In this document: piece after piece, positions 8,421 to 17,394 of the stretch
Layout of the letters: each line of letters begins with the position of its first letter
How positions within the stretch are numbered: position 1 is the first letter of the stretch
Assembly: GCF_004331455.1 (NCBI RefSeq)
Contig: NZ_SJJR01000013.1
Location: forward strand, 62,001-126,000
DNA: 64,000 bases
Origin: Micromonospora zingiberis
GTDB lineage: Bacteria; Actinomycetota; Actinomycetes; Mycobacteriales; Micromonosporaceae
Reading direction: 5' to 3'
Made by a program: the position numbers and the translations under genes
Notes under the pieces: generated by a model
Databases searched by the model: none
What the model saw: only the letters and a program-made list of their open reading frames with translations
Told to the model about the DNA's origin: nothing

Positions 8421-10004
8421 ATGGGTGATCACGAAGACGAGCAGCCGCGCCACGGCGGGGACGGCGACCAGCCGGCGGGCCGCTCGCGCCGCTTTCCCGC
8501 GCTGCGGCGGGCCGCTGCCGCCCCGCGTCGCGCCGGGCGGCACACCGGCGTGCGCCGGATCGGAGTCACCCTGGCCGTACTGGTGGTCACGCTGGCCGGG
8601 GTGCTGCTCGGCGCCCTCGCCGGTGGGCAGGTCGGCACCGACATCGGCCCGTTCCACGCCAAACTGTCCGTTTCGCCGGCCGCCAGTGGTGGTACCACGA
8701 TCCAGATCCCGCCGCTCGGGGCGCTCCTGCTCAACAGCCACGACGGGCCGACCCACCTGACCGTCGAGTTGGGCGCGCTGGACCAGAGCCGGGTCGAGGC
8801 GCTGCTGGACGATCCCGCCAGCCTGAACCGGGCCACCCAGTCGGCGGTCGACGAGGTCACCGACGGCGTACTGCGGCTCGGGCTGCGTACGCTCGGCGCC
8901 ACCGTACTGGCCACCCTGCTGCTGGCCCTGCTGGTCTTCCGCAACACTCGCCGGGCCGCCTGGGCCGGCGGGCTGGCGCTGCTGATCACGGCGGGCAGCC
9001 TGGGCACCGCTGCGGCGACCATGCGCCCGCAGGCGATCGAGGAGCCGACGTACGAGGGGCTGCTGGTCAACGCCCCCGCGATCGTCGGTGACGTACGCAA
9101 GATCGCCAACGACTACACCCGGTACGCCGAGCAGCTCCAGCGCCTCATCGGCAACGTCACCCAGCTCTACACCACCGTGTCGGCGCTGCCGGTGTACGAG
9201 CAGCAGCCGGGCACCACCCGTGTCCTGCACATCTCCGACATGCACCTCAACCCGGCCGCCTGGCAGCTCATCCGGACCGTGGTGGAGCAGTTCGGCATCG
9301 ACGTGATCATCGACACCGGCGACATCACCGACTGGGGCAGCGAGCCGGAAGCCTCGTACGTCGGCTCGATCAGCCTGCTCCGCAAGCCGTACGTCTACAT
9401 CCGGGGCAACCACGACTCGGGGCGTACGGCGGCGGCGGTGGCCCGCCAGCCGAACGCGATCGTGCTGGACAACGCGACCACCACGGTTGCCGGGCTCACC
9501 ATCGCCGGCATCGGCGACCCCCGGTTCACCCCGGACAAGAGCACCTCGCCGGCCGCTGGCGGGCTCAACCCACCCACCGCCGACGAGCTGATCACCACGG
9601 GCGACACGCTCGCCGCGACGATCCGCAGCTCACCCCAGCCGGTGAACATCGCGCTGGTGCACGACCCGGCCGCCGCCGGCCCGCTCTCCGGGACCTGCCC
9701 GCTCGTGCTCTCCGGGCACACCCACCGGCGACAGATCGAAAAGCTACCGGAGGTGCCGGGCCAGCAGCCCACCACGCTGATGGTGCAGGGCTCGACCGGC
9801 GGTGCCGGCCTGCGCGGCCTGGAGGGCGAGGAGCCGACCCCGCTGGCCATGACGGTGCTCTACTTCGACCAGGAGAAGCAGCTCCAGGCGTACGACAACA
9901 TCACCGTGGGCGGCACCGGACAGGCCCAGGTGAACCTCGAACGCACCGTCATCAACCAACCCCTGACCACCCCCCCAACCCCCACCCCCACCCCCACCCG
10001 CTAA
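8421..10004 (+). CDS. Membrane-anchored calcineurin-like metallophosphoesterase
   Basis: A 527-residue protein. A charged N-terminus is followed by a membrane helix (about residues 47-68), an external stretch and two more hydrophobic segments (about 160-215). The phosphoesterase domain starts near residue 268 and carries the metal-binding motifs in order: VLHISDMHLN, DTGDITDWGS, IRGNHDS, LVHDP and SGHTHR. The C-terminus is a Thr-Pro repeat tail that runs into a C-rich low-complexity region in the DNA. The active site probably faces outward. Natural substrates of such proteins are mostly unknown. Confidence 0.87.
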   Translation: MGDHEDEQPRHGGDGDQPAGRSRRFPALRRAAAAPRRAGRHTGVRRIGVTLAVLVVTLAGVLLGALAGGQVGTDIGPFHAKLSVSPAASGGTTIQIPPLGALLLNSHDGPTHLTVELGALDQSRVEALLDDPASLNRATQSAVDEVTDGVLRLGLRTLGATVLATLLLALLVFRNTRRAAWAGGLALLITAGSLGTAAATMRPQAIEEPTYEGLLVNAPAIVGDVRKIANDYTRYAEQLQRLIGNVTQLYTTVSALPVYEQQPGTTRVLHISDMHLNPAAWQLIRTVVEQFGIDVIIDTGDITDWGSEPEASYVGSISLLRKPYVYIRGNHDSGRTAAAVARQPNAIVLDNATTTVAGLTIAGIGDPRFTPDKSTSPAAGGLNPPTADELITTGDTLAATIRSSPQPVNIALVHDPAAAGPLSGTCPLVLSGHTHRRQIEKLPEVPGQQPTTLMVQGSTGGAGLRGLEGEEPTPLAMTVLYFDQEKQLQAYDNITVGGTGQAQVNLERTVINQPLTTPPTPTPTPTR

Positions 10005-10072
10005 CCCTCCCCACCCACGCCCCACACCCACACCCCGTCCACACCCCGCCCGCGCCCGGCGCCCCGCGCCCG

Positions 10073-10161
10073 GCGCCCCGCGCCCCGCGCCCCGCGCCCC
10101 GCGCCCCGCGCCCCGCGCCCCGCGCCCCGCGCCCCGCGCCCCGCGCCCCGCGCCCCGCGCC
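10073..10161. repeat. Tandem 7-bp GC-only repeat (GCGCCCC unit)
   Basis: About 12 head-to-tail copies of GCGCCCC, with a few CGCCCGG variants just upstream, in the gap after the metallophosphoesterase gene. The array has no plausible reading frame of its own; the Gly-Ala-Arg frame on the minus strand is a by-product. It looks like a slippage-prone microsatellite. The rest of the 303-bp gap holds the inverted repeat at 10163-10234 and G/T-rich sequence. Confidence 0.9.
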
Positions 10162-10162
10162 A

Positions 10163-10234
10163 GCGATCTTGCACTTTCGGTCGCCGGATTGCCTGGTTTG
10201 AGGGGTTATGCGGCGACCAAAAGTGCAAGATCGC
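10163..10234. repeat. 23-bp inverted repeat around GATCTTGCACTTT
   Basis: Arms 10163-10185 and 10212-10234 match at 22 of 23 positions (core GCGATCTTGCACTTT), separated by 26 bp. It lies between convergent genes and could act as a bidirectional terminator or be a REP/MITE-like dispersed palindrome. A shorter relative with the same GATCTTG core is at 58809-58864. Confidence 0.8.
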
Positions 10235-10307
10235 CGAGGTCAGAGGTGAGGGGTTAGGGGCGTGAAGGGTTAGGGGCGTGAGGGGTGAGAGGGGTGAGGG
10301 GTTGGGG

Positions 10308-12665
10308 TTAGCGGAGGGAGAGGGCGGCTAGGGCGGCGTTGACGATGCTGCCGGGGAGCAGGTCGTGCAGCTCGTAGAGCTCGGGGATGGTGCCGGACTG
10401 GCCGAACTCGTCGACGCCGAGCGGGACGGCGGGGGCGGCGACGGCCGAGCCGAGCCAGGCCATGGCGTGCGAGGCGGCGTCGTGCACGGTGACCACGGGC
10501 ACCCGGTCGGCGAAGGCCGACCGCAGGGCGCCCGGCACACTGGGCACGGTTGCCGTGCGTACGCCCTGACGCAGGGTGCGCTGCCAGGCCCGGTAGAGCC
10601 GGTCGAGGCTGGTGACGTCCACGACGTGGGCGGCGACTCCCTCGTCGGCCAGTTCCGCCGCAGCCGACAGCACCTCGGGTAGCACCGCGCCCGAGGCGGC
10701 CAACTGCACGGTCGGCGCGTCGGCCAGGTGCGGGTACGCCTGATGGGCGTCGACCAGCCGGTACGCCCCGGCGAGCACCTGCCGACGCAGCACCGCGTCA
10801 CCGAGGCGGGACCGGGCGGCCTCGAACGGCGCCTGATCCACCGGGCGGGTGCTGAGCCGGAAGTAGTACGCCCCGTCCTCGGCCGGTGCGGCGGTCGCCG
10901 CCGGCTGGGGCGGGCCGGCGATCTGCCCGAACGCGTCGCAGAGCAGCCAGTCCAGGCTGGTCGCGTACGCGGGTTCGACGAAGGTCACGCCCGGCAGTTC
11001 CAGGCCCACGCTCGCGGTGATGGTGGACTGGTGGGCGCCGCCCTCGGGCGCCAGGGTGATGCCCGACGGGGTGCCCGCGACGACGAACCGCGAGCCGGAG
11101 TAGGTGCCGTAGAGGAAGGCGTCCAGCCCGCGCAGCACGAACGGGTCGTACACGGTGCCGACCGGCAGCAGCGGCTGCCCGGACAGGTCCCAGGCCAGGC
11201 CGAGCTGGCCGAGCAGCAGGAACAGGTTCATCTCGGAGATGCCCAGCTCGATGTGCTGCCCGTCGGGGCTCTCCGTCCAGCGCAGCATCCGGTCCTCCGA
11301 CCAGGATCGCTGTGCGGTCGGGGCGAACACCCCGGTCTTGTTGATGAACCCGGCCAGGTTGGTCGAGGTCGCCACGTCCGGCGCGGTGGTGACCAGGTAC
11401 CTGCCCACCTGCGGGTCACGGGCCAGGTCGACCAGCACCCGGCCGAAGACCTCCTGCGTGGAGATCGGCTTGTTCGCGCGTACCTTCGTGGTCTGCGGAA
11501 CCGTGACCCCGAGCGCCCGCTCGCGGGGCGCGCGGGACAGCGCCTCCCGGCGCTGCCCGGCCCGGATCCCGGCCGGCGACGCCGGGTCGAGGCGGTCCCA
11601 CTCGGTGTCGCGGGTCAGGCCGTGCGCGGCGCGCAGCGCGTCGACCTGCTCGCCGGTCAGCAACGCCGAATGGTTGCGGGGATTGCCGGCGATCGGCAGA
11701 CCCCAACCCTTGACCGTGTACGCGAACACCACGCTCGGTCGGTCGGTGACCGCGTCACACTGGGCGTACGCGTCGAGCAGGGCCGCCAGATCGTGCCCGC
11801 CCAGGTCGGTGACCAGCGGGCCCAACTGGTCGTCGGAGATGTCCGCGACGAACGTGGCGACCTCGGCCGGCGCGCCGTCCAGGAACTGCTTACGCAGCAC
11901 CGGCCCGGTCAGCCCGAACAGTGACTGGTACTGCTCGTTGGGCATCGCGTCGATCCAGTCGCGCAGCGCCTCACCACCCGGCTGGGCGTACGCCTCGGCC
12001 AGCTTGCGGCCGTACTTGACCTCGACCACGTGCCAGCCGGCCGCCTCGAACTGGCCGCGCCACTGGTCGATCCGTACCCCGGGCACGACCCGGTCCAGCG
12101 ACTGCCGGTTGAAGTCGACCACCCACATGACGTTGCCGAGCCCGGTGGTGGCCGGGTCGGCGACCGCCTCCCAGATGTTGCCCTCGTCCAGTTCGGCGTC
12201 GCCGATCAACGCGACGAACCGTGACCGTGGGCGGGCACCGAAGTGCGCGTCGACGTACCGTCGGGTCACCGCGGCGAACAGCGGGGCGGCGGCGCCCAGG
12301 CCGACCGACCCGGTGGAGAAGTCCACCCCGTCGGGGTCCTTCGTCCTGGACGGGTACGACTGGAGGCCGCCCCGGGCCCGCAGCCGGGTCAGGTAGGCGC
12401 GGTCCAGGTTGCCCAGCAGGTACTGGATGGCGTGGTACACCGGTGAGGCGTGCGGCTTCACCGCGACCCGGTCCTCGGCATCCAGGTGGGCGAACCAGAG
12501 CGCGGTCATCGCGGTGACCAGGGAGGCGCTGGAGGCCTGGTGTCCGCCGACCTTCACGCCGTCGCCGGTGACCCGGTCGTGGTTGGCCGCGTCCACGATG
12601 CGGGTGGCGAGCCAGAGCACCCGCCGCTGGATCTCGTCGAGGACGTCGATGTCGTGCTGGTTCAC
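10308..12665 (-). CDS. Transketolase-like / pyruvate dehydrogenase E1-like thiamine enzyme
   Basis: A 785-residue thiamine-diphosphate enzyme. The N-terminal half has substrate- and cofactor-site motifs of the AceE/transketolase superfamily: GHQASSASL near residue 50, FSTGSVGLGAAAPLFA, and ALIGDAELDEGNIWEAV (the GDG-like metal site), then WVVDFNRQSLD. The central pyrimidine-binding and C-terminal domains follow (GISEMNLFLLLGQLG, PEGGAHQSTITASVG). GTG 12665 is preferred because GGAG lies just upstream; the open frame before it is G/C-rich spacer. There are no E2/E3 partners nearby. Whether it acts as an E1 subunit or as a free-standing decarboxylase or transketolase is open. Confidence 0.8.
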   Translation of the reverse strand: MNQHDIDVLDEIQRRVLWLATRIVDAANHDRVTGDGVKVGGHQASSASLVTAMTALWFAHLDAEDRVAVKPHASPVYHAIQYLLGNLDRAYLTRLRARGGLQSYPSRTKDPDGVDFSTGSVGLGAAAPLFAAVTRRYVDAHFGARPRSRFVALIGDAELDEGNIWEAVADPATTGLGNVMWVVDFNRQSLDRVVPGVRIDQWRGQFEAAGWHVVEVKYGRKLAEAYAQPGGEALRDWIDAMPNEQYQSLFGLTGPVLRKQFLDGAPAEVATFVADISDDQLGPLVTDLGGHDLAALLDAYAQCDAVTDRPSVVFAYTVKGWGLPIAGNPRNHSALLTGEQVDALRAAHGLTRDTEWDRLDPASPAGIRAGQRREALSRAPRERALGVTVPQTTKVRANKPISTQEVFGRVLVDLARDPQVGRYLVTTAPDVATSTNLAGFINKTGVFAPTAQRSWSEDRMLRWTESPDGQHIELGISEMNLFLLLGQLGLAWDLSGQPLLPVGTVYDPFVLRGLDAFLYGTYSGSRFVVAGTPSGITLAPEGGAHQSTITASVGLELPGVTFVEPAYATSLDWLLCDAFGQIAGPPQPAATAAPAEDGAYYFRLSTRPVDQAPFEAARSRLGDAVLRRQVLAGAYRLVDAHQAYPHLADAPTVQLAASGAVLPEVLSAAAELADEGVAAHVVDVTSLDRLYRAWQRTLRQGVRTATVPSVPGALRSAFADRVPVVTVHDAASHAMAWLGSAVAAPAVPLGVDEFGQSGTIPELYELHDLLPGSIVNAALAALSLR

Positions 12666-12872
12666 GGTGACTCCAGGGGTCCGGTGCGTCGTCGTTGACG
12701 ACCGGTCGGGAACAGGGTTGTCGCCGGGCGCAGCATCGCATGCCCGCTGTCGCAGCAGGCAGGCACCCGGGCACCCGACGTCGGCCGCACCCGTCACACG
12801 CGGACGCCAAGCGCCGGGTGCCAGGCGCGCCAAGCGCCGGGCGCCGGGCGCGTCGGGCGGCCGGGCGCGCCG
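12666..12872. other. Intergenic low-complexity spacer with short direct repeats
   Basis: Spacer upstream of the E1-like gene. It contains two near-identical copies of GCCAAGCGCCGGG(T/C)GCC near 12807 and 12830 within a run of GGCGCC-type sequence, leading into the dispersed element at 12873. It must hold the promoter of the minus-strand E1-like gene; no clear -35/-10 pair was seen. Confidence 0.5.
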
Positions 12873-12934
12873 GCGTTAAGAAGGGGCCCCTGCTCTACCT
12901 GAGGCGTTAATAAGGGCCCCTTCCTTACACCTCA
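12873..12934 (-). repeat. Dispersed 3'-end element, copy A (after gatB)
   Basis: Copy A of an element of about 60 bp found four times in the window. Read in the sense of gatB it begins at the TGA stop with GGTGTAAGGAAGGGG, then TTAACGCCT, GGTAGAGCAGGGGCCCC and TTCTTAAC. The two halves, each GGGCCCC followed by TTAAC, are direct repeats, and because GGGGCCCC is self-complementary they can pair into a hairpin. The other copies are at 26856, 35787 and 39579. Confidence 0.85.
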
Positions 12935-14425
12935 GGCGCCGAGGCGGGACAGGATGAGGTCGCGGACGGTCTTGGCGTCGGCCTGACCGCGGGTGGTCTT
13001 CATGACCGCACCGACCAGCGCGCCGGCCGCGGCCACCTTGCCGCTGCGGATCTTGTCGGCGATATCCGGGTTGGCGGCGATCGCCTCGTCGACGGCGGCG
13101 GTGAGCGCACCAGTGTCGGAGACGACCTCCAGCCCTCGGTTGCTCATGATCTCGGCGGGCGACCCCTCGCCGGCGACCACACCTTCCAGCACCGCACGGG
13201 CCAGCTTGTCGTTGAGCTTGCCGGCGTCGACCAGGTCCTGTAGCTCGGCGACCTGCTTCGGGGTGGCGCCGATGTCGGCCAGTTCCACACCCGTCTCGTT
13301 GGCCCGCCGGGACAGCTCGCCCAGCCACCACTTGCGAGCGGCGGCCGGCGTGGCACCGGCGGCGACCGTCTGCTCGATCAACTCGACCGCACCGGCGTTG
13401 AGCACCGACTGCATGTCCGCGTCGGACAGGCACCACGCCTGCTGGAGCCGGCGCCGGTGCAGCCGGGGCAGCTCCGGCAGGGCGGCCTTCAGCTCGGCCA
13501 CCCAGGCCGGATCGGGCGCGATGGGCACCAGGTCCGGCTCGGGGAAGTAGCGGTAGTCGGTGGCGGTCTCCTTGGACCGGCCCGGGGTGGTGTCCCCGGA
13601 GTCCTCGTGGAAGTGCCGCGTCTCCTGGGTGATCCGCCCGCCCGCGTCGAGCACCGACGCCTGGCGCAGCATCTCCGAACGGACCGCCCGCTCCACCGAG
13701 CGCAGCGAGTTGACGTTCTTGGTCTCGGTCCGGGTGCCCCACTCCTCGCCCGGCAGGTTCAGCGAGGTGTTGACGTCGCAGCGCAGCGAGCCTTCCTCCA
13801 TGCGTACGTCGGAGACGCCGAGCGAGCGGAGCACGTCGCGCAGCTCGGTGACGTACGCACGGGCCACCTCGGGGGCGAGCGCACCGGTGCCGGGGATCGG
13901 CTTGGTGACGATCTCGACCAGCGGAATGCCGGCCCGGTTGTAGTCGACCAGCGACTCCGTCGCACCGTGGATGCGACCGGTGGCGCCACCGACGTGCAGC
14001 GTCTTGCCGGTGTCCTCCTCCAGGTGCACCCGCTCGATGCCGATCCGCACCACCTCGCCGTTCACCTCGACGTCCAGGTAGCCGTCCGAGCAGAGCGGCT
14101 CGTCGTACTGGCTGATCTGGAAGTTCTTCGGCATGTCCGGGTAGAAGTAGTTCTTCCGGGCGAACCGGCACCACTGCGCGATGGAGCAGTTCAGCGCGAG
14201 GCCGATCCGGATGGTCGCCTCGATGGCCGCGGAGTTGGCCACCGGCAGCGAGCCGGGCAGGCCCAGGCAGACGGGGCAGACCCGGGTGTTCGGCTCGCCG
14301 CCGAAGTCGGTCGGGCAACCACAGAACATCTTCGTGTTCGTGCCCAGCTCGACGTGGGTCTCCAGGCCGATCACCGGCTCGTAGCGCGCGACGACCTCGT
14401 CGTACGCGGGCAGCGTCGTGGTCAT
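12932..14425 (-). CDS. gatB: Asp-tRNA(Asn)/Glu-tRNA(Gln) amidotransferase subunit B
   Basis: Subunit B of GatCAB, which binds mischarged Glu-tRNA(Gln) or Asp-tRNA(Asn) and phosphorylates the acyl group before amidation. It has 497 residues. Signature motifs are YEPVIGLETHVELGTNTKMF at the N-terminus, CGCPTDFGGEPNTRVCPVCL (with Cys zinc ligands) and NRAGIPLVEIVTKP; the C-terminal YqeY-like tRNA-binding tail is present. ATG 14425 fits family starts. gatC and gatA are upstream on the same strand, but a surface-protein gene lies between gatA and gatB. The stop codon abuts dispersed element copy A. Confidence 0.96.
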   Translation of the reverse strand: MTTTLPAYDEVVARYEPVIGLETHVELGTNTKMFCGCPTDFGGEPNTRVCPVCLGLPGSLPVANSAAIEATIRIGLALNCSIAQWCRFARKNYFYPDMPKNFQISQYDEPLCSDGYLDVEVNGEVVRIGIERVHLEEDTGKTLHVGGATGRIHGATESLVDYNRAGIPLVEIVTKPIPGTGALAPEVARAYVTELRDVLRSLGVSDVRMEEGSLRCDVNTSLNLPGEEWGTRTETKNVNSLRSVERAVRSEMLRQASVLDAGGRITQETRHFHEDSGDTTPGRSKETATDYRYFPEPDLVPIAPDPAWVAELKAALPELPRLHRRRLQQAWCLSDADMQSVLNAGAVELIEQTVAAGATPAAARKWWLGELSRRANETGVELADIGATPKQVAELQDLVDAGKLNDKLARAVLEGVVAGEGSPAEIMSNRGLEVVSDTGALTAAVDEAIAANPDIADKIRSGKVAAAGALVGAVMKTTRGQADAKTVRDLILSRLGA

Positions 14426-14523
14426 GAGAACTCCAGCTTTGCAGGCGGTAGCCGGCCCACGGCGGCATCCGGACACAACGCCGCCAAGCCTAACCGCTCG
14501 GCCTGCCCCGTCTCGGCCGGGCG

Positions 14524-15678
14524 TCACTCGGGTGTGGTGAACCGCCGATGCCGGTTGTAGGTCAGCACGAGCAGGATCCCGCCGACGGAGAAGGCCAGGA
14601 CGCTCAGCAGCAGCAACACCAGGGTCGAGTTCGATCCGGTGACCGGCAACCAGGCTCCGCTGGCCCTCGACGGCGACGGCGTCGGGGATGGTGCCGTGGC
14701 GGTCTCGGAAGGGGTCGGGTCGATCGGCGTCGGCGTGGCCGTCGGGTCGGTCGGTGACGGCGTCGGCGTGGTCGGGGTCGGTGACGGCGTGGGCGACTGG
14801 GGTGCGGCGGCGACGATCAGCGCCACCCGCTGGGTGGCGCTCGTCGCGGTGCCGGCCGCCCGGACCGTGAAGGCGAAGGTGCCGGCGACACCGGGCGTGC
14901 CGCTGAGCAGGCCGTCCCTGGCCAGGGTGAGCCCCTCGGGTAGCAGGCCGCTGGCCACGGCGAACTCGATGTCCGAGTCGCCTTCGGCGGTGAACCGGAA
15001 CGAGTACGGCCGGTCTACCGTGCCCCGGCGCGGCTCGCCGGAGGTGATGACCGTGGCGGGCGCGGCGATGACGACCGTGACGTCCTGCTCGGCGAAGAAG
15101 CCGTTCTCGTCGGTCATCCGGATGCCGAAGGTGTAGCTGCCGGGCGTGGACGGCGTACCCGAGAAGACCCCCGCCGACGACAACGCCATTCCCACCGGCA
15201 ACCCACCCGAGCGCAACGACAGCGCGTACGGCGCCGCACCACCCGAGGCGGTGAAGGTGTGCGTCGGGTACGACTGCCCGGCGTACCAGGGGGAGGTCGG
15301 CGCATCCGAGGTGACGGTGACCGTCGGGGCGACCACCACGACCGTCACGTCCTGCTCGGCGAACTCGCCGTCCGCGTCGGTCATCCGGATGCCGAACGTG
15401 TAGCTGCCGGGCGTGGACGGCGTACCCGAGAAGACCCCCGCCGACGACAACGCCATCCCCGTCGGCAACCCACCCGAGCGCAACGACAGCGCGTACGGCG
15501 CCGTACCGCCGGAGGCGGTGAAGGTGTGCGTCGGATACGGCTCGTACGCGGTGACCGGCGTGGCCGGCGAACCGGAGGTGACGGTGACGGTGACCGTGGC
15601 AGCGGCGGCCGGCTGCGCGCTGCCCAGCAGCAGCGTCACCAGCACCATCACGGCCATGACCGGGCGCAGTGTCTTCAT
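14524..15678 (-). CDS. LPXTG-anchored surface protein with putative Ig-fold repeats
   Basis: A 384-residue secreted protein. Residues 1-27 are a signal peptide (MKTLRPVMAVMVLVTLLLGS, ending PAAAA). Three cadherin/Ig-like putative-Ig repeats (GTPSTPGSYTFGIRMTD pattern) follow. The first two are 89 residues apart and almost identical even as DNA; the third is divergent. A Thr/Pro linker leads to a sortase signal: LPVTG, a hydrophobic helix (TLVLLLLSVLAFSVGGILLV) and an Arg-rich tail. The protein should be covalently anchored to the cell wall. Its place between gatA and gatB is unusual; M. tuberculosis has pfkA in that gap. Confidence 0.82.
   Translation of the reverse strand: MKTLRPVMAVMVLVTLLLGSAQPAAAATVTVTVTSGSPATPVTAYEPYPTHTFTASGGTAPYALSLRSGGLPTGMALSSAGVFSGTPSTPGSYTFGIRMTDADGEFAEQDVTVVVVAPTVTVTSDAPTSPWYAGQSYPTHTFTASGGAAPYALSLRSGGLPVGMALSSAGVFSGTPSTPGSYTFGIRMTDENGFFAEQDVTVVIAAPATVITSGEPRRGTVDRPYSFRFTAEGDSDIEFAVASGLLPEGLTLARDGLLSGTPGVAGTFAFTVRAAGTATSATQRVALIVAAAPQSPTPSPTPTTPTPSPTDPTATPTPIDPTPSETATAPSPTPSPSRASGAWLPVTGSNSTLVLLLLSVLAFSVGGILLVLTYNRHRRFTTPE
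15070..15537. repeat. 267-bp-period coding repeat inside the LPXTG protein gene
   Basis: Two segments of about 200 bp (about 15070-15270 and 15337-15537) are nearly identical at the nucleotide level with a 267-bp (89-codon) period. The identity includes third codon positions, which indicates recent duplication or gene conversion rather than protein-level constraint. The array is prone to copy-number change. Confidence 0.85.
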
Positions 15679-15826
15679 CGCACTTCCAGGTCTGATCAGA
15701 CTGCTCGCGTTCGCCAGCGGACCCCAGACTCTATCCAACCAGGACCAGTGACGATGGGTAAGTAACCGTTCGGCGACCACGTGTCGCCGAAACGACGCAC
15801 GGTCGGCACGGTCGCCGGCCGGGGCG

Positions 15827-15868
15827 GATCCGGTGCGGAGGCGGCTGCCCGCCCCCGCACCGTGGATC
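15827..15868 (-). terminator. Hairpin directly after gatA
   Basis: CGGTGCGG (15831-15838) pairs with CCGCACCG (15855-15862), flanked by matching GATC ends. It lies at the gatA stop codon. It lacks a T-run, so it may only partly terminate, which would isolate the LPXTG gene from gatCA. Confidence 0.4.
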
Positions 15869-17342
15869 ACAGCGCCGGTGGGGTGAGCGTGCCGACCGCG
15901 CTCTCCAGCGCGGCGGCCACCCGGTACATCCGGTCGTCGGCCATCGTCGGGGCCATCACCTGTAGACCCACCGGCAGCCCGCCGGCCAGACCGCACGGCA
16001 CCGAGATGCCGGGCCCGCCGTACAGGTTGGTCGGGATGGTGAACAGGTCGGCCAGGTACATCTGGTACGGGTCGGCGGTGCGCGCACCCAGCGGGAACGC
16101 CACGAACGGGGTGGTCGGCGAGATCAGCGCGTCGACCCGCTCGAACGCCGCGGTGAAGTCGCGGGTGATCAGCGTACGGACCTTCTGGGCCTGCCCGTAG
16201 TAGGCGTCGTAGTAGCCCGAGGAGAGCGCGTACGTGCCGATCATGATCCGCCGCTTGACCTCGGGACCGAAGCCGGCCTCCCGGGTCAGCGACATGACCT
16301 CCTCCAGCGACCGGTTGCCGTCGTCGCCGACCCGCAGCCCGAACCGGACCCCGTCGAACCGGGCCAGGTTGGAGGAGCACTCGCTCGGCGCGATCAGGTA
16401 GTACGCCGGCAACGCGTACTTGAAGTGCGGGCAGGAGATCTCCACGATCTCCGCGCCGAGCTTGGTCAGCGTGTCGACCGCCTCGTTGAAGGCGGCCATC
16501 ACGCCCGGCTCGGCGCCCTCGCCAGCGAACTCGGTGACGATGCCGAGGCGTACCCCGGTCAGGTCACCGGTGGCACCGAGCCGCGCCGCGGCCACCACGT
16601 CCGGCACCGGCGCCGCGATCGAGGTCGAGTCGCGCGGGTCGTGCCCGGCGATCGCCTCGTGCAGCAGCGCGGCGTCGAGCACCGTACGCGCGCAGGGGCC
16701 GGGGGTGTCCAGCGAGGAGGAGAAGGCCACCAGGCCGTAGCGGGACGTGCCGCCGTAGGTCGGCTTGGCGCCGACGGTGCCGGTGACCGCGCCCGGCTGG
16801 CGGATCGAGCCACCGGTGTCCGAGCCGATCGCCAGGGGCGCCTCGTACGCGGCGAGGGCGGCGGCGCTGCCGCCACCGGAGCCGCCCGGAATGCGCTCGG
16901 TGTCCCACGGGTTGCGGGTCGGCCCGTACGCCGAGTACTCGGTGGAGGAGCCCATCGCGAACTCGTCCATGTTGGTCTTGCCGAGCATCACCGTGCCGGC
17001 GGCGCGCAGCCGCTGCACGATCGTCGAGTCGTACGGCGGGCGCCAGCCCTGGAGGATCTTCGACCCGACGGTGGTCGGCACGCCCTTGGTGGTCAGCACG
17101 TCCTTGACCGCGACCGGCACCCCGGCCAGCGGGCCCAGCGGGGCACCCTCGGCGCGCTGGGCGTCCACCTCGCGGGCGGCGGTCAGCGCGCCCTCGGTGT
17201 CGACGTGCAGGAAGGCGTTGACCCGCCCGTCGACGGCGGCGATCCGGTCCAGGTGCGCCTGGGTGACCTCGACGGCGGAGGTCTCTCCGGAGGCCACCAG
17301 GCCGGCGATCTCGACGGCGCTCAACTTCGTCAGGTCACTCAT
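15867..17342 (-). CDS. gatA: Glutamyl-tRNA(Gln) amidotransferase subunit A
   Basis: The 491-residue amidase subunit of GatCAB, which frees ammonia from glutamine for transfer to the mischarged tRNA. The Ser-Ser-Lys amidase triad is visible: VAVKDVL supplies the Lys, and the Gly/Ser-rich signature GGSGGGSAAALA and DTGGSIRQPG supply the two Ser. TKGVPTTVGSKIL and GKTNMDEFAMG are typical GatA motifs. It lies 52 bp downstream of gatC on the same strand, so the two are cotranscribed. Confidence 0.96.
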   Translation of the reverse strand: MSDLTKLSAVEIAGLVASGETSAVEVTQAHLDRIAAVDGRVNAFLHVDTEGALTAAREVDAQRAEGAPLGPLAGVPVAVKDVLTTKGVPTTVGSKILQGWRPPYDSTIVQRLRAAGTVMLGKTNMDEFAMGSSTEYSAYGPTRNPWDTERIPGGSGGGSAAALAAYEAPLAIGSDTGGSIRQPGAVTGTVGAKPTYGGTSRYGLVAFSSSLDTPGPCARTVLDAALLHEAIAGHDPRDSTSIAAPVPDVVAAARLGATGDLTGVRLGIVTEFAGEGAEPGVMAAFNEAVDTLTKLGAEIVEISCPHFKYALPAYYLIAPSECSSNLARFDGVRFGLRVGDDGNRSLEEVMSLTREAGFGPEVKRRIMIGTYALSSGYYDAYYGQAQKVRTLITRDFTAAFERVDALISPTTPFVAFPLGARTADPYQMYLADLFTIPTNLYGGPGISVPCGLAGGLPVGLQVMAPTMADDRMYRVAAALESAVGTLTPPAL

Positions 17343-17394
17343 GCCGCCACTCCGCTTCGCTCCGAGCCCTCGCTACGCCCGATGATCGGCTCGC

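Noticed and set aside
10073..10161. CRISPR array
   Set aside because: Unit is 7 bp without spacers, and no cas genes are present.
10001..10228. Gly-Ala-Arg repeat peptide on the minus strand
   Set aside because: It is the translation of the 7-bp tandem repeat; there is no ribosome-binding site or conserved start.
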